DNA of 64,000 bases from NCBI GenBank assembly GCA_963377175.1, contig CAUJNA010001580.1:828501-892500 (forward strand), read 5' to 3'. The stretch comes from Effrenium voratum. Lineage: Eukaryota; Sar; Dinophyceae; Suessiales; Symbiodiniaceae. Below are positions 21,767-32,062 of the stretch, piece after piece (positions within the stretch are counted from its first letter, which is position 1; each line of letters begins with the position of its first letter). The notes under the pieces were generated by a model. It searched no databases. It was not told the DNA's origin and saw only the letters and a program-made list of their open reading frames with translations. The translations under genes and the position numbers were made by a program.

Positions 21767-21908
21767 ACTTTGGTGGGGTCACCTCTCAATAATTGGGGGT
21801 CGTTTTGCTCTTGTTTACTTCGTTCGCGGAACCGTCTGCGGACTTTCAAGGGAGCGGGGTGGACGTTCAAAGATCAGTGTCTTTGCTTGCGTGTTTCACT
21901 GTCGCAGG
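21767..21908 (+). CDS. exon running into a polypurine tract
   Basis: After the acceptor GTCAACTCTCTGCAG it enters in phase 0, matching the donor at 21590. It reads VGSPLNNWGSFCSCLLRSRN and onward. The frame stays open into the purine tract as Arg/Glu/Lys residues to about 22051. The true 3' end is unknown; the charged tail may be intronic. Confidence 0.45.
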
Positions 21909-22299
21909 GCGGCGAGAGAGAGAGAGAGAGAAGGCGAAAGACGAGAAAGAAGCAGAGAACAACGAGAAGAGATGAAAGAGCAGAAAGAGAAAAAAGAGAA
22001 GAAATCAAAGAGAAGAAAGAGACAAAGAAGAAAGAGAAAGAAAAGAATTAGAAAGAGAATGATAAGAAAGAGAAAGATAGGAAAGAGAGAGAAACACAAG
22101 AAAAAACAGCAATATTCAGGGAAATAGAAGCAGGAGGCCAAGAAGAAAGAGAAAGCGAAGAAAAACACGTGATAAGTATGGGAATTAGAAAAGACAGAGA
22201 GAGAAAAAGAAAGAGGGAGAGAGAGAGAGAGAGAAGAAAAAAAAAGATGAAAACCAATAAAGAGAAAGAGAACAAACTGAGAAAAAGGAGATACAACAG
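21909..22299. repeat. ~390-bp polypurine tract (GA/GAA-rich)
   Basis: Almost all plus-strand bases are A or G, with GA runs at both ends and GAAA words between. Such tracts can form triplex DNA. Lys/Glu/Arg frames on plus and Phe/Leu/Ser frames on minus are compositional. Confidence 0.9.
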
Positions 22300-22720
22300 A
22301 TCTGAATGAGCCCGGGTGCTATTCAGAAGAACCCTGAGGGAACTCTGAGCCCTCCGAGGCTATCTGGGCAAAAAATAACGAAAGCTTCCAGCTGCGGGGA
22401 AACATTCTTAGAATATGCTGCCATCAAATACGTCTGTACCTGAATTAAACAACCAATACCTCCACGCATGATTCCGCGTGTGCACCTATATCTCACCTGA
22501 TGTTTTGTATCCCGAGACTTGGGCCCCAATGCGAATCGAAACCCTTTCTGTGCTACCAAAACCTGGTTGCTGTTACACTGTTGACCCCCCTGCCAAAATG
22601 TTCAACTCTTTGTGCGTCCAATGAGAAAATCCGCTGTTTCCCAAAACGTCAAAGCCCAAAGATCCAACCACACAGCCAGAAAGGAAAAACACATGTTCTT
22701 CCGCAATGCCCTTGCTGCAG

Positions 22721-22836
22721 AAGCTGGCGGCCCCAAAAACACGGCCTCATGCCGGGAGCAGCTCCGGTTCTCCGAACGCCCGATCGAATCGACCGGCCTC
22801 GGCGTGCAAACCTGCGGAGCTCTGAGCTGGGCAAAA
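22721..22836 (+). CDS. internal exon candidate
   Basis: The acceptor is CCCTTGCTGCAG. The frame contains NTASCREQLRFSERPIESTG and about two thirds of third positions are G/C. The donor is GTTCCA (22837) or a GC donor at 22831. A minus-strand frame is open but less biased. Confidence 0.45.
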
Positions 22837-23214
22837 GTTCCAACGTCTTGCTAGGGACTGGGGGCATAAAAGACATTAGATTCGTTAAAACCAAGGTGGA
22901 ACTCGAAAGCACTTCATGGTCATTGATAGACTTCAGATTAATTCAAAAGAAGTGTCCTTGTAAGAGTCTTTGCGGGTGAAACGCGGCGTGCAGACATGGG
23001 CAAACTGGGAACGTGTCATGGAAACAAATCGCAACCTCGGCTTCCAAAAAACTGTGGAAGCAGCGTTGCATTGGACAAAACACAAGGGGAGAAAGGATCA
23101 AACATGTCTGAAGACATATGCTAGAAAAAGCACCATGGCTCGACACAACCCTTTTGATTCCGATGTCGTGTTTTTTTGTTTTTCTCCCCATCCCTGTGAG
23201 TTTGTTGCTTGATT

Positions 23215-23283
23215 CCATTTGTATCTCAACGTCCGCTGGCGGGCCGCGAACTCCGACGACCAAAACGCCAGCTGTCTGTCAAG
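23215..23283 (+). CDS. short exon candidate
   Basis: The frame reads ICISTSAGGPRTPTTKTPAV up to a GTGAAA donor at 23284. The 5' boundary is not clear. Biased third positions are the main support. Confidence 0.3.
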
Positions 23284-23657
23284 GTGAAAAAGTGGTCCCC
23301 CGAAAAAGGGAACCAACGCAATGCTTGGCCACAAGGCATGAATGACCGTCCCCGACATACGAAAGTTGCTTGCACACTCCCTCTGTCTCTCTCTCCCAAC
23401 CTGGTTCCAACAATGTGATATTCTCAAAATCGCCCTTTGAATGGTGGTGCCCAAAGCAACTTTTTTGGGAGCCCCTCCAAATGTGCTACACTAATGCGCC
23501 CACTCCTTGTGTACTGCATGCAAAGCTCCACCTTGCCACACGTACTCGATCACACTGAGGCACTGCGAAGCAAAGCAAGATGTCCCGATGCAATCGTCTC
23601 AGGGCATCTTGGAAAATCGTGTGCTGTGTTCCCCTTTTCTGCGATACTAAAGCGGCT

Positions 23658-23770
23658 CATTCCCATCCAACCGGGTGTGCCTTTTTTAGGGGGTCCCTCA
23701 AAATCATGAGTTTCCCGTTGGTGTCCCTTTAAAACCGACAAAATCTGGTACCGTCAAAAAAACACACCCG
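23658..23770 (+). repeat. dispersed repeat A
   Basis: TTAGGGGGTCCCTCAAAATC, then TTGGTGTCCCTTTAAAACCG, ACAAAATCTGGTACCGTC and AAAAAAACACACCCG. Confidence 0.75.
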
Positions 23771-23969
23771 ACCATGACTACTTGAACTCACTTGTGGGAT
23801 TTCCTCGAGTAGAAATGCGTCTCATCTGGAATTGCAGCCCTTTCGACCTGAAATAAGATGTGCCAAATCAAGCTGACCACTTGAAGGCATCGTAAAGGAA
23901 CATCGCCAATGACTCACATGTCCATCAACATATTATTACTGCAGGTGGTCGTCATCTGCATGTGCAGAT

Positions 23970-24074
23970 GTGTATATATATATATGTATATATATATACA
24001 TATATATGTATATATATACATGTGTGTCTGTATGTATATGTATGCAACAATACATACATATATATATATATAAC
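23970..24074. repeat. TA/TG microsatellite
   Basis: TATATA with TGTA and CATA interruptions. Confidence 0.9.
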
Positions 24075-24139
24075 ATGTATGAATGTCCAAATGCACTAAT
24101 GCACGTTGGTTGGCATAAGTGCATATCCATACACATAAT

Positions 24140-24394
24140 CCCAGAGAACATGCCCGGCCTGTGGGTGACGGCGGCACCATGATCTTCGCCGGCGTGGCGG
24201 GCTTCGCCGGCGTTGCGGGCTTTGCCGCGGGCGTGGCCGGCGTGGCGGGCGTGGCAGGGCTGGTGGGCGCACCGCCCAAATCGTCGGTGTGGAAGAGCTG
24301 GTGCCTTGCAAAGTTGAACGAGCTGGCCCGAAGGGCCAGAAGAATCGCTGTTCAACATGGAGAGGCGGGCCAATCCGAATTTGCACTGTCTTAG
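24140..24394 (+). CDS. Gly/Ala/Val-repeat coding candidate
   Basis: An imperfect repeat of GGCGTGGCGGGCTTCGCC (24184-24268) encodes GVAGFAGVAGFAAGVAGVAG, then KSSVWKSWCLAKLNELARRA and a TAG stop. Third positions are almost all G/C. It could be a small-residue membrane or structural segment. The minus strand is Pro/Arg-rich and less natural. The start is not fixed. Confidence 0.4.
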   Translation, partial: PREHARPVGDGGTMIFAGVAGFAGVAGFAAGVAGVAGVAGLVGAPPKSSVWKSWCLAKLNELARRARRIAVQHGEAGQSEFALS

Positions 24395-25000
24395 GGAAGC
24401 CACCAAAGGGGACCCCTTGCGTAACTCAAGGGAAGGATTAAGGATTACCTTTGAACAGCCCAGATGATTGGAATCTGTGTGAGACTGGAGGGGAATGTGG
24501 CAAAAACGGCAAAAGGGTGCGAGGGGGCAAATGGAGACAAATATGCCCCAAGCTCCCGCCTTCCACTCCGTGGCTTCAGGCGCACCAGAAGAACGAGAAC
24601 AAACCCGATTCCTCTGTTGAATCTATTCCGCATCTCAGTTGGGAGGCTCAGTCTTCCAAAATTCCCCATCCTGGAAACGTGCAATCAGTGCAAAACCTGA
24701 AGCGCTCCTAAAAAGGATGTTTTATGGGCAAATTGCTGGATTTGCACCCGGAAGGCAATGTTCAACATGGCTTCAATAGGCATGATGCCGGGCTTAGAAG
24801 AAACCCTCCAAAGAATGGTTCCCCGCCCCCCCCCCAAAAAAAAAAGGGACCAAAGAACACAAAGCAGCCAACCATGTTTTTTGAAGAAAAGAAAAAAACA
24901 CGGGGCCGGATGTTAAGAGAAATGAGGTTTTGAGTTCTCCTTTGTAAGCAACCGAGAAAGAAAAGGTTAACAGTGTTGGCCCAAAAGACGCCAGAAATAT

Positions 25001-25090
25001 GGGTGTGTCGTTTTTGAGGGTACCCTTTTACGTGGTTTTAAAGGGAAACCCGCAGGAAAGCCGCCTTTGGTTTCTGGGGGTCTCCTAAAG
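25001..25090 (-). repeat. dispersed repeat A (reverse), clean copy
   Basis: GGGTGTGTCG, TTTTTGAGGGTACCC, GTGGTTTTAAAGGGAAACCC and TTTGGTTTCTGGGGGTCTCC. It shows both the GT-rich end and the GGTACCCTC-type word. Confidence 0.8.
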
Positions 25091-26097
25091 AAAGAGAACC
25101 ATTTTGAACATTCGTCCAAAGCAGATACACTGAAAAACAGGCTCACATCTTCATCCCATTTATAGTAGCATTTGTCTTGCAATATCATCTCCAAAGCTGT
25201 ATCCGAACAGGCTCGAAGTGTTGGTGCTGTATACGCCTGGTTGATCACAGTTGAAAGTCTCGGAGCATCCTTTCTTACCATTTAGCCATCACCGCCACCG
25301 CAAAGAAATCTCGCAGGAAGTATTAGGTCCCTGCCCGGTACGCTACCAGCCAAGGCCGGTCTAAACCAGGATTCCGAAAAGGATGGCAGGAGAAAGAGCG
25401 CCCCAAATGAGCCCCGGTTTCAAATGGCAACCAAATGGTTTAAAAAGGGAACCTCTGCTTGAAAAGCTCAATAAGCGGCTACCAATCTCCCAAACTGCTG
25501 GAGGGACAACTCTGCTAAAAGGACACATCCACCCCCCCCCCAAAAAGAAACAAACAAAAACATCGGAGGTACCAAAAAGTACGTCTTTTTTGGAGGATAC
25601 AACAAAGGGAAACAACCTCTTTGAGGGGGTCCTTCATTTTTGGAGGGGCCTATTCTCATGAGCTTGCCTACGCACTAGACCAGAGACCAAGTTGAGACGC
25701 AGCTAAACCGGGTTGTTCGTGGAACCCCGCCTCATCCTTTCAGGCGTGGTGAATTGGGGACATGGACTACTGCCATGAGACCGCAACGCTCCCAGGGAAG
25801 CCAAGGGAAAGTCGTCGATTGATGTGGCAAACGTGGGCGGTGTCCTCTTGGCTTTCCTTTACCAAGGAAAATGCATCTTGCCTAAAAGACAAATGCGGTT
25901 GTCTTCTAAAGGCAACAGGAGTCCTGTACCTCTGAAGTCTTAAACCACGTTTAAACAATTGTTCCAACATCCTCATGGCCTCCCTTCATGTCCATGGCTT
26001 CCTTTCCTCCTCATTTTCTGCAGAAAACATCCATTAGGGTTCTGACAACTTCTTTGCAGCTTCCAAAAAAAAAATCCACCCCCCAGAAACCCGCAAC

Positions 26098-26153
26098 AGC
26101 AAGGGAACCCAAAGGGAAACCAAAGGGAAACTGAATGGTTTTCCCTTGAAAAC
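26098..26153 (-). repeat. repeat A at a splice donor
   Basis: AAGGGAACCCAAAGGGAAAC, CAAAGGGAAAC and GGTTTTCCCTTGAAAACCCC. On the minus strand this is the first part of the intron that begins GTTTTC directly after the exon at 26154-26209. Confidence 0.6.
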
Positions 26154-26209
26154 CCCCGGGGGTCGAGCTCCAGGAGCCGCAGCGCTGCCGCCACCTGCGC
26201 CTTCCGCTC
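26154..26209 (-). CDS. 56-bp exon, very strong codon bias
   Basis: After CCTTCGGTCGCGCAG the minus frame reads ERKAQVAAALRLLELDPR; almost every third base is G or C. The GTTTTC donor is the edge of a repeat-A copy. The acidic/basic helix is typical of a protein interior. Family unknown. Confidence 0.55.
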
Positions 26210-27138
26210 CTGCGCGACCGAAGGGAGCCATTGGGAGTGGCCACGGCCCACCGGGCTTCACCCAAAAACCGCGAACGCCGCAGAATCCAAGGCCCAAATT
26301 GGAACGGCCCTGAATCCAACCCCCGGGGTTCAAAAAGAGACAACTTTCTCGGATGCGGTGTATTTACCCTCCCTTCCACTAACACCTGTGGGAGGTTCCT
26401 GGAAGATCATTTTCCTGGTGTATGGACCCCTTGTCAAGTGCCATGTTCGTGGGACCGGTGTATTTGCCATTTTCTCTCGTGGATTCCTTTGAAACGATCA
26501 CCAACTTTTGCAGGCCCAGAAAAGGGATAATTGAGGGACTCCTGTATTTAGTCAACCTGAAAATGGAAAATATATTCGACTCATCTGTTCAGAAACGGGT
26601 GATATCCAAGTTCCTATCCAATTCTGGACCCAAAAGAAGGTTTGATACCCTGGGCATATGGAATACTGGGGAAATATGAATCTCCGACTTGGAGACAAGT
26701 CCATGGGACCAAATCTGTGTTTCCATGAGGTCTTTGCAGGGGTAGGGTCTCAAGGGGCCAATGGAGGACGGGGGGTGGCCAAAATCTTGTAATTTGTGGA
26801 GAACTACTTGCTCCCCTCCTTGTGATATTTAGGGCATCCTCGCTAAAGAGCAGGCTGAGCAGGCAATTCACCTTAATTCGTGGCTGGTGTGGTTCAACCA
26901 TCTTGCCTCAGACCTATGAGACCGGAGCTTTCGGGATGTCACTCAGGCCAAGCTGGCAAGTGGCAAGGCACTTGACTTACAATCCGCTCGTAACATGGCT
27001 ACCTCCGCTTCGGGGGACATATACGCGGAATAAGTTATCACCCAGGTTACCACCAAATTACAAAGTTGGCCGAACACCCAAAATACGAGCCTACATAGTT
27101 GCCATGGGTCTTGGGGTACGTTCAAACCAAATTCCAGC

Positions 27139-27429
27139 ATGACTACAATAATATGCGCAGTTCTGGAGCCCGTTCCATTTGCTTTAGCTTGCATTGATCC
27201 GATGGCCTTGATCAACATCCGTTTGGGCCACGTCGCGCTGGACCCGATAAGGAATCATGGCCCAGGTCGCGGGTCCCGTCGCTTGGAAAACGTTCAGGCC
27301 TTGTCCCATCATAGCAACCAGCTACAGGAACTTCTAGAGGGGATCCCCCACCAAGAACAAGGGTTTCCCAATAGAAATTCCGGTAGCTGGAACTTAGACA
27401 TCAACATGATGACAAAGATGCCCGACTAA
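27139..27429 (+). CDS. ATG-to-TAA open frame, 96 codons
   Basis: It contains DPMALINIRLGHVALDPIRN and, later, QALSHHSNQLQELLEGIP. The bias is good in the middle. It may be an intact small gene or an exon read past its ends. Unknown. Confidence 0.38.
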   Translation: MTTIICAVLEPVPFALACIDPMALINIRLGHVALDPIRNHGPGRGSRRLENVQALSHHSNQLQELLEGIPHQEQGFPNRNSGSWNLDINMMTKMPD

Positions 27430-27667
27430 CAAAAGAGGAGCAAAGGGGCCAGTGCGTGCCTCATCGAAGCCTGCGTTGTGGTAGCACTGGGACCTGGGCC
27501 GTCTAAGGGGGAGGCGGGTTGAGGTTCCTCAACTCGGATTTCTGCCCACAAAGAGCCCATTCCATAGGCAAAACAGTGCGCACTGTCACTATCGGCAAAT
27601 GATGTACAGCCAAATCCGAGGAGCCAAGCATGAACAGAATGGCGCTCAAATTTGCTTGAATTGAGAA

Positions 27668-27755
27668 AGGGTTTTTTTGATGTTACCCTGTTTGGCGACT
27701 GTTTCAAGGAGAAAAGGAAACCACCATTTTGGAGGGGTCCCCGAAAACTCACTTC
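27668..27755 (-). repeat. dispersed repeat A (reverse)
   Basis: GGTTTTTTTGATGTTACCCT, then GGCGACTGTTTCAAGGAGAA, AAGGAAACCACCATTTTGGA and GGGGTCCCCGAAAAC. Confidence 0.75.
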
Positions 27756-28329
27756 CTGAGTGGCCAAATTTCATGGGTCAGGTCAGTTCGTTCGGGATTT
27801 GGGTGTTTTAAGGTGCTAAAAAAGAATAAGGGTTTTTTACTCAAACTTAAGGGTTTGCCAAAACCAAAAAAAGAAAAGCCCAGATTTTGAAGCAAATCTC
27901 AAAGTGTACTATTGATGCCAGTTTCCTCGAATCAAGAATCAATTTGCTTGCTTCCCAGGGGACCGCGCCGTTTCTGCGCGCTAAGCCTTAGGGGTAAGAC
28001 AGCTTGACGCTCCTGCTGAAAGGGGTTTGGGGTCATCTAAACAGAAATGAGTCTTGGCCGCCAAGAGGAAAGGGATTGAACTGTTTTCGGGAATAACTTG
28101 CCTCTTCTGTCCGCAGCAAAATGCGTTGTGTTGGAGCCCAAATTCTGCCCGTATTTTGGCAGATTGGGCTTGCGTTTGCGGCAATTGCGAGTTTTTACAA
28201 ACAAAGCAGCGATCTGCAACAAATCCTGCATGGGCACATTTTTTGGGTTCTGGCCACACACTACATAATACGGAGCAGAACGTGCTTTTCTTGGTAGGCG
28301 TTTCTCAGAGGCCCCAGGTTCCTCGTGAA

Positions 28330-28500
28330 CCAACTCCGAACAAACTCCAAGCGAACTCCGAACTCCGAACGAACTCCGAATGAACTCCGAACAAACTCCG
28401 AGCAAACTCCGGAAAAACTCCGAACGAACTCCGAACGAACTCCGGGCGAGCTCGGAACAAACTCCGAACAAGCGAACAAGCTCCGAGCAAGCTTTGTCAT
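28330..28500 (-). repeat. 11-bp tandem repeat in left arm
   Basis: Units of GAACGAACTCC and one-base variants (GAACAAACTCC, GGGCGAGCTCG). This is the complement of the repeat in the right arm, and it is shorter. Confidence 0.9.
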
Positions 28501-28840
28501 TGGTTGATTTCCGAACAAACCCCCGAGCCAACTCCGAATACACTTTGGCCATAAGCATGTTTTTGAGCCTAAGTATTTTGGCGGTCAAACTGTTTTTGTT
28601 GCCTTTTTTCTGGCTTACCAAAAGAGGCCAAGTGATTACAGGGGCCAGTTTCAACAAGTGGCCTGGGAAGGAGTTCAGGGCCGGATTTGTAGAACTTCAG
28701 AGCTGCGGAGGGCTAAAATCGCTACCGGGGTGATCACGCAGCTTGGTTGACGCTGAGGCTCGCTGTTGAAGCTGAAACAAAGCTTAATCCTTTTGATCAA
28801 GGCTTAATCCGGGAAAAAAATATTATTCCAAAAAAAAGAG

Positions 28841-28870
28841 CTTAAGTTCAACACCGGTGTTGAACTTAAG
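28841..28870. repeat. perfect 30-bp palindrome
   Basis: CTTAAGTTCAACACC is followed at once by its exact reverse complement. It lies inside the spacer of the foldback element. The words CTTAAGGGTTTGCC after it recur at about 27846. Confidence 0.95.
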
Positions 28871-29361
28871 GGTTTGCCCGATTTGTGTAATGGCTTGCCC
28901 GATTTTGGTCGTATGAAATAACTGTTTTCTTGCATGAAAAGCCTGGATTAAGCATGTTTCAGTGTTTTTTTTGCCCTGGTAACACTAAATTTGTACGAAA
29001 AACGCATCAACAAGCTGTAATTCCAGTGTTTTTGTACGACCAAAACCCAAAAAGTTCAACACCGAATAAAAAAAAAAGCTCCAAAAAAACTTAAGGCCAA
29101 AGTTCGTTCGGAGTTCGTTCGGAGTTCGTCCGGGGCAAGAATTAAGCCCCGAAAAAAAACCATAAGCAAAAATCACAGCCTGAAAAAAAAACGAGCAATA
29201 AAACAAGACAAAGCCGAAAAAACTGAAACTTAAGGCCGACACACCAAAATCAGCTCCCCCAAAGAAAAATATGGCCAAAGTTTGTTTGGCGCTTGTCCGG
29301 GAAGTAAATCCAGCCCGAAACATACATAACAGGAAAATCAAGTGACCAAAAGAACTAATTT

Positions 29362-29428
29362 CAACAAGTGGCCTGAGAACATGTTTGTTTGCCTCAAAAA
29401 ACACCTTCCCAGGCCACTTGTTGAAACT
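29362..29428. repeat. small inverted repeat at inner edge of right arm
   Basis: TTTCAACAAGTGGCCTG and CAGGCCACTTGTTGAAA flank about 35 bp. The second copy is the start of the right arm, so the inner arm end is itself duplicated and inverted. Confidence 0.85.
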
Positions 29429-29540
29429 GGCCCCTGTAATCACTTGGCCTCTTTTGGTAAGCCCGAAAAAGCAAAAAAAACAGCTTGGCCACCAAAATAC
29501 CTGGGCTCAAAAACATACTTATGGCCAAAGTGTGTTCGGA

Positions 29541-29842
29541 GTTGGCTCGGGAACAATGCCAAAGTTCGCTCGGAGCTTGTTCGCTTGTTCGGAGTTTGTT
29601 CCGAGTTCGCCCGGAGTTCGTTCGGAGTTTGTTCGGAGTTCGTCCGGAGTTTGTCCGGAGTTCGTTCGGAGTTCGTTCGGAGTTCGTTCGGAGTTCGTTC
29701 GGAGTTCGTTCGGAGTTCGTTCGGAGTTCGTTCGGAGTTTGTTCGGAGTTCGTTCGGAGTTCGTTCGGAGTTCGTTCGGAGCTTGTTCGGAGTTCGTTCG
29801 GAGTTTGTTCGTTCGGAGCTTGTTCGGAGTTGGTTCACGGGG
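29541..29842 (+). repeat. 11-bp tandem repeat in right arm, ~25 units
   Basis: Unit GGAGTTCGTTC with variants GGAGTTTGTTC, GGAGTTCGTCC and GGAGCTTGTTC. The unit has no stop in any frame on either strand, so frames of up to 265 codons cross it with an 11-residue period. A short block of the same unit lies in the spacer at about 29100-29130. Confidence 0.92.
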
Positions 29843-30599
29843 AACCTGGGGCCTCTGAGAAACGCCTACCAAGAAAAACACGTTCTGCTCCGTATTATGT
29901 AGCGTGTGGCCAAAACCCTAAAAAATGTGCCCATGCAGGATTTGTTGCAGATCACTGCTTTCTTTGTGAAAACTCGCAATTGCCGCAAACGCAAGCCCAA
30001 TCTGCCAAAATACGAGCAGAATTTAGGCTCCAACACAACGCATTTTGCTCGTACAGAAGAGGCGGTTTCATAGTTAAGTTTTTCCCGGAAAGCAGTTCAA
30101 GCCCTTTCCTCTTGGCGGCCAAGACTCATTTCTGCTTAGATGACCCCAAACCCCTTTCAGCATGCGCATCAAGCTGCCTTACCCTTAAGTTTTTTTTGGT
30201 GTTGAACCGAATTCCCCACGCAAATTCCCGGGGCCAAAACACTCTGATTTGTGTATTTACCACCAGAATTGTTTTCCCATAAAGTTTGAATACCAAGAAC
30301 ACACACCCAATTGTCTACCAACTCAGTCAAGCCAAGCGGGGACAAATGGCTTGCCGCTCCGACTCTTCCATCTTTTGGACTTTCAAGAGGAGGCGTGGCC
30401 CAGCCACGTGACCCAACAGAGGACCGTTTTGCCCAGTGATCAACCGCTTCCCTGGTTCTGTAGGCAACCAAGACCTTGCCAGCCATTTAAAAACAAAAGA
30501 ACATGGCGAAGGGTTACCTGCTGTGTAGGTTCGCCTGGGATCCACTTGGTTGGGCTTCAACATTTTTTAAGAACCCGCCAACAAGGGGAAAAGGGTGCC

Positions 30600-30820
30600 G
30601 GCTCCTTGATACATTGCATCGGTTCGCACAAGCCGAAGGACCCCCTGATCCGCGTTCGGGGTTGGTTCGGGGTAAAAGTCTGCCATGGGACTCAAATCTG
30701 AGACCCATGCGCGTTCTTGGCGCTGAGGTGCACAATTTCCTGAAGCCACGGTTCACACTTGTTCCATCAGAAAGCTCTTTGTATGTGCGCTTTGCACCCC
30801 TTGAAAAGGGCACAATACCT
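30600..30820 (+). CDS. weak coding candidate
   Basis: Part of a 168-codon frame. This section contains GLVRGKSLPWDSNLRPMRVL and HNFLKPRFTLVPSESSLYVR, plausible but with modest codon bias. The minus strand is also open. Splice sites not identified. Confidence 0.28.
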
Positions 30821-31309
30821 CAATGCAAAGCCAGGCGCGTGAGAAGGGCTCTGAGAAACTCAAAGTGTTTGATGTCAGTACACATCTGTATCTGCACAAA
30901 TGTATCTGTACATAATGAACATACGGGAACAGCAGCAAGCAGCAAAGATCCTTTGTCATTCATGAACCCCGTTTACCACCCCTTAAGCTCAGTTGAATAT
31001 GTGCAATAATTGATATAGTTCCTTCTAGCTCGGCGAATTGCAATAATTCGCCAAACAAAACTTGTTGAACAGTTAACTTCATCATGGGTGAAATGGGTCG
31101 CAAACCAAATCCCGAGGTCGTGTTTGCACCATTTTCATTTAGCCAGAACTGCCAGTTTGCTAACCATATCCAACCACAAAACCCTGGGCAACTTGGAGAA
31201 CATTACGGGATGTCCAACTTGTTCCCAACTTGCAGTATTCAGCTGGCATCCATCATCCACCCTACTTCCAACACGGCCTATATCTGGGTTCTGGGTGTGT
31301 TCCAAAGCA

Positions 31310-31375
31310 GGGGACCTCTGAATAGTGGTGTTCCCTTTAGCTTCCCTTTAAACCAACCTCCACAAGGCTAGCTTT
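31310..31375 (+). repeat. dispersed repeat A
   Basis: GGGGACCTCTGAATAGTGGT, GTTCCCTTTAGCTTCCCTTT and AAACCAACCTCCAC. Confidence 0.65.
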
Positions 31376-31854
31376 CCAAAAACAGAAACCCGTATTTGTT
31401 GGTGCTGAAAGGGACACCAAAAGAAACCAATCCACAATTCAACGGTTTGATCATCTTGACACGGCTCGGAGTCACCTGCAACCAAAGAACATGAACTGCC
31501 TTAGGTGGGGGTTTGGGTGACCTGTTGTTGAGACAATGCTTGGGGTAAGTCCAATATGTATTTTGGGGTGACACCAAAAAGGACTGCCACTATTTACGGT
31601 CCTTGACACATACCAAGAAGTGGTGACTTTGACATGGCGGCTTTCAAACCAGGGTGTAGTTAAGAAAACCACAAAAGAGAAACCCACTAAAAGGAAACCA
31701 CTACCCAGACCCCCAGTAGTTCTGGGAAGAAAGGGAACTCTTTCTTGTGGTTGTTCATGTTGGAAGGACCCCAGAAGACAATGGGAAGCCACCTGGGTGT
31801 CTAGGACTTGGGCAGCCCATTTCAGGTCTGCGGCTCCTTGGCAATGCGCCTTAC

Positions 31855-31894
31855 CTCCGCATGCGCAGCCATGTCTGCGGCGCTACGGCCTGGG
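31855..31894 (-). CDS. 40-bp exon, ankyrin-like fragment
   Basis: After CCCCTTCAG the minus strand reads PGRSAADMAAHAE and ends at a consensus GTAAGG donor (31854). Almost all third positions are G/C. The G-R-[ST]-A-A-D-[ML]-A pattern resembles the first helix of an ankyrin repeat, but 13 residues cannot establish this. Phases: enters with one base, leaves phase 0. Confidence 0.45.
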
Positions 31895-31961
31895 CTGAAG
31901 GGGTCGTTGCTCTATGTGGGCGTCCCTTGTTGTAGTGTCCCACTGATGAAGGACGCGGAAA

Positions 31962-32062
31962 AAGGATCCCTCCCACAAAAAAAGGCGTGGGGTTCTTTGA
32001 GGGTGCCCTGTTGCTTTTTTTGGTGGCTTTTAGGCTGAGCCTAAAGGAAACCCACTTAGAAC
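31962..32062 (-). repeat. dispersed repeat A (reverse)
   Basis: GGATCCCTCCCACAAAAAAA, TTTGAGGGTGCCCTG and GTGGCTTTTAGGCTGAGCCT, then AAAGGAAACCCA. Confidence 0.65.

Larger units (their letters stand above)
27985..30190. mobile_element. foldback (large inverted-repeat) element
   Basis: The left arm (27985-28671) and right arm (29404-30190) are reverse complements over nearly their whole length, apart from the number of 11-bp repeats inside. Matching words include TTCTCAGAGGCCCCAGGTTC with its complement and TTCCCAGGCCACTTGTTGAA with its complement. The ~730-bp spacer has no recognisable transposase. The structure resembles foldback elements whose arms contain tandem repeats. No target-site duplication was found by eye. 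Confidence 0.75.

Noticed and set aside
29440..30282. 265-codon and other long frames with 11-residue repeats
   Set aside because: Explained by an 11-bp unit that has no stops in any frame; both strands and all frames are open alike.
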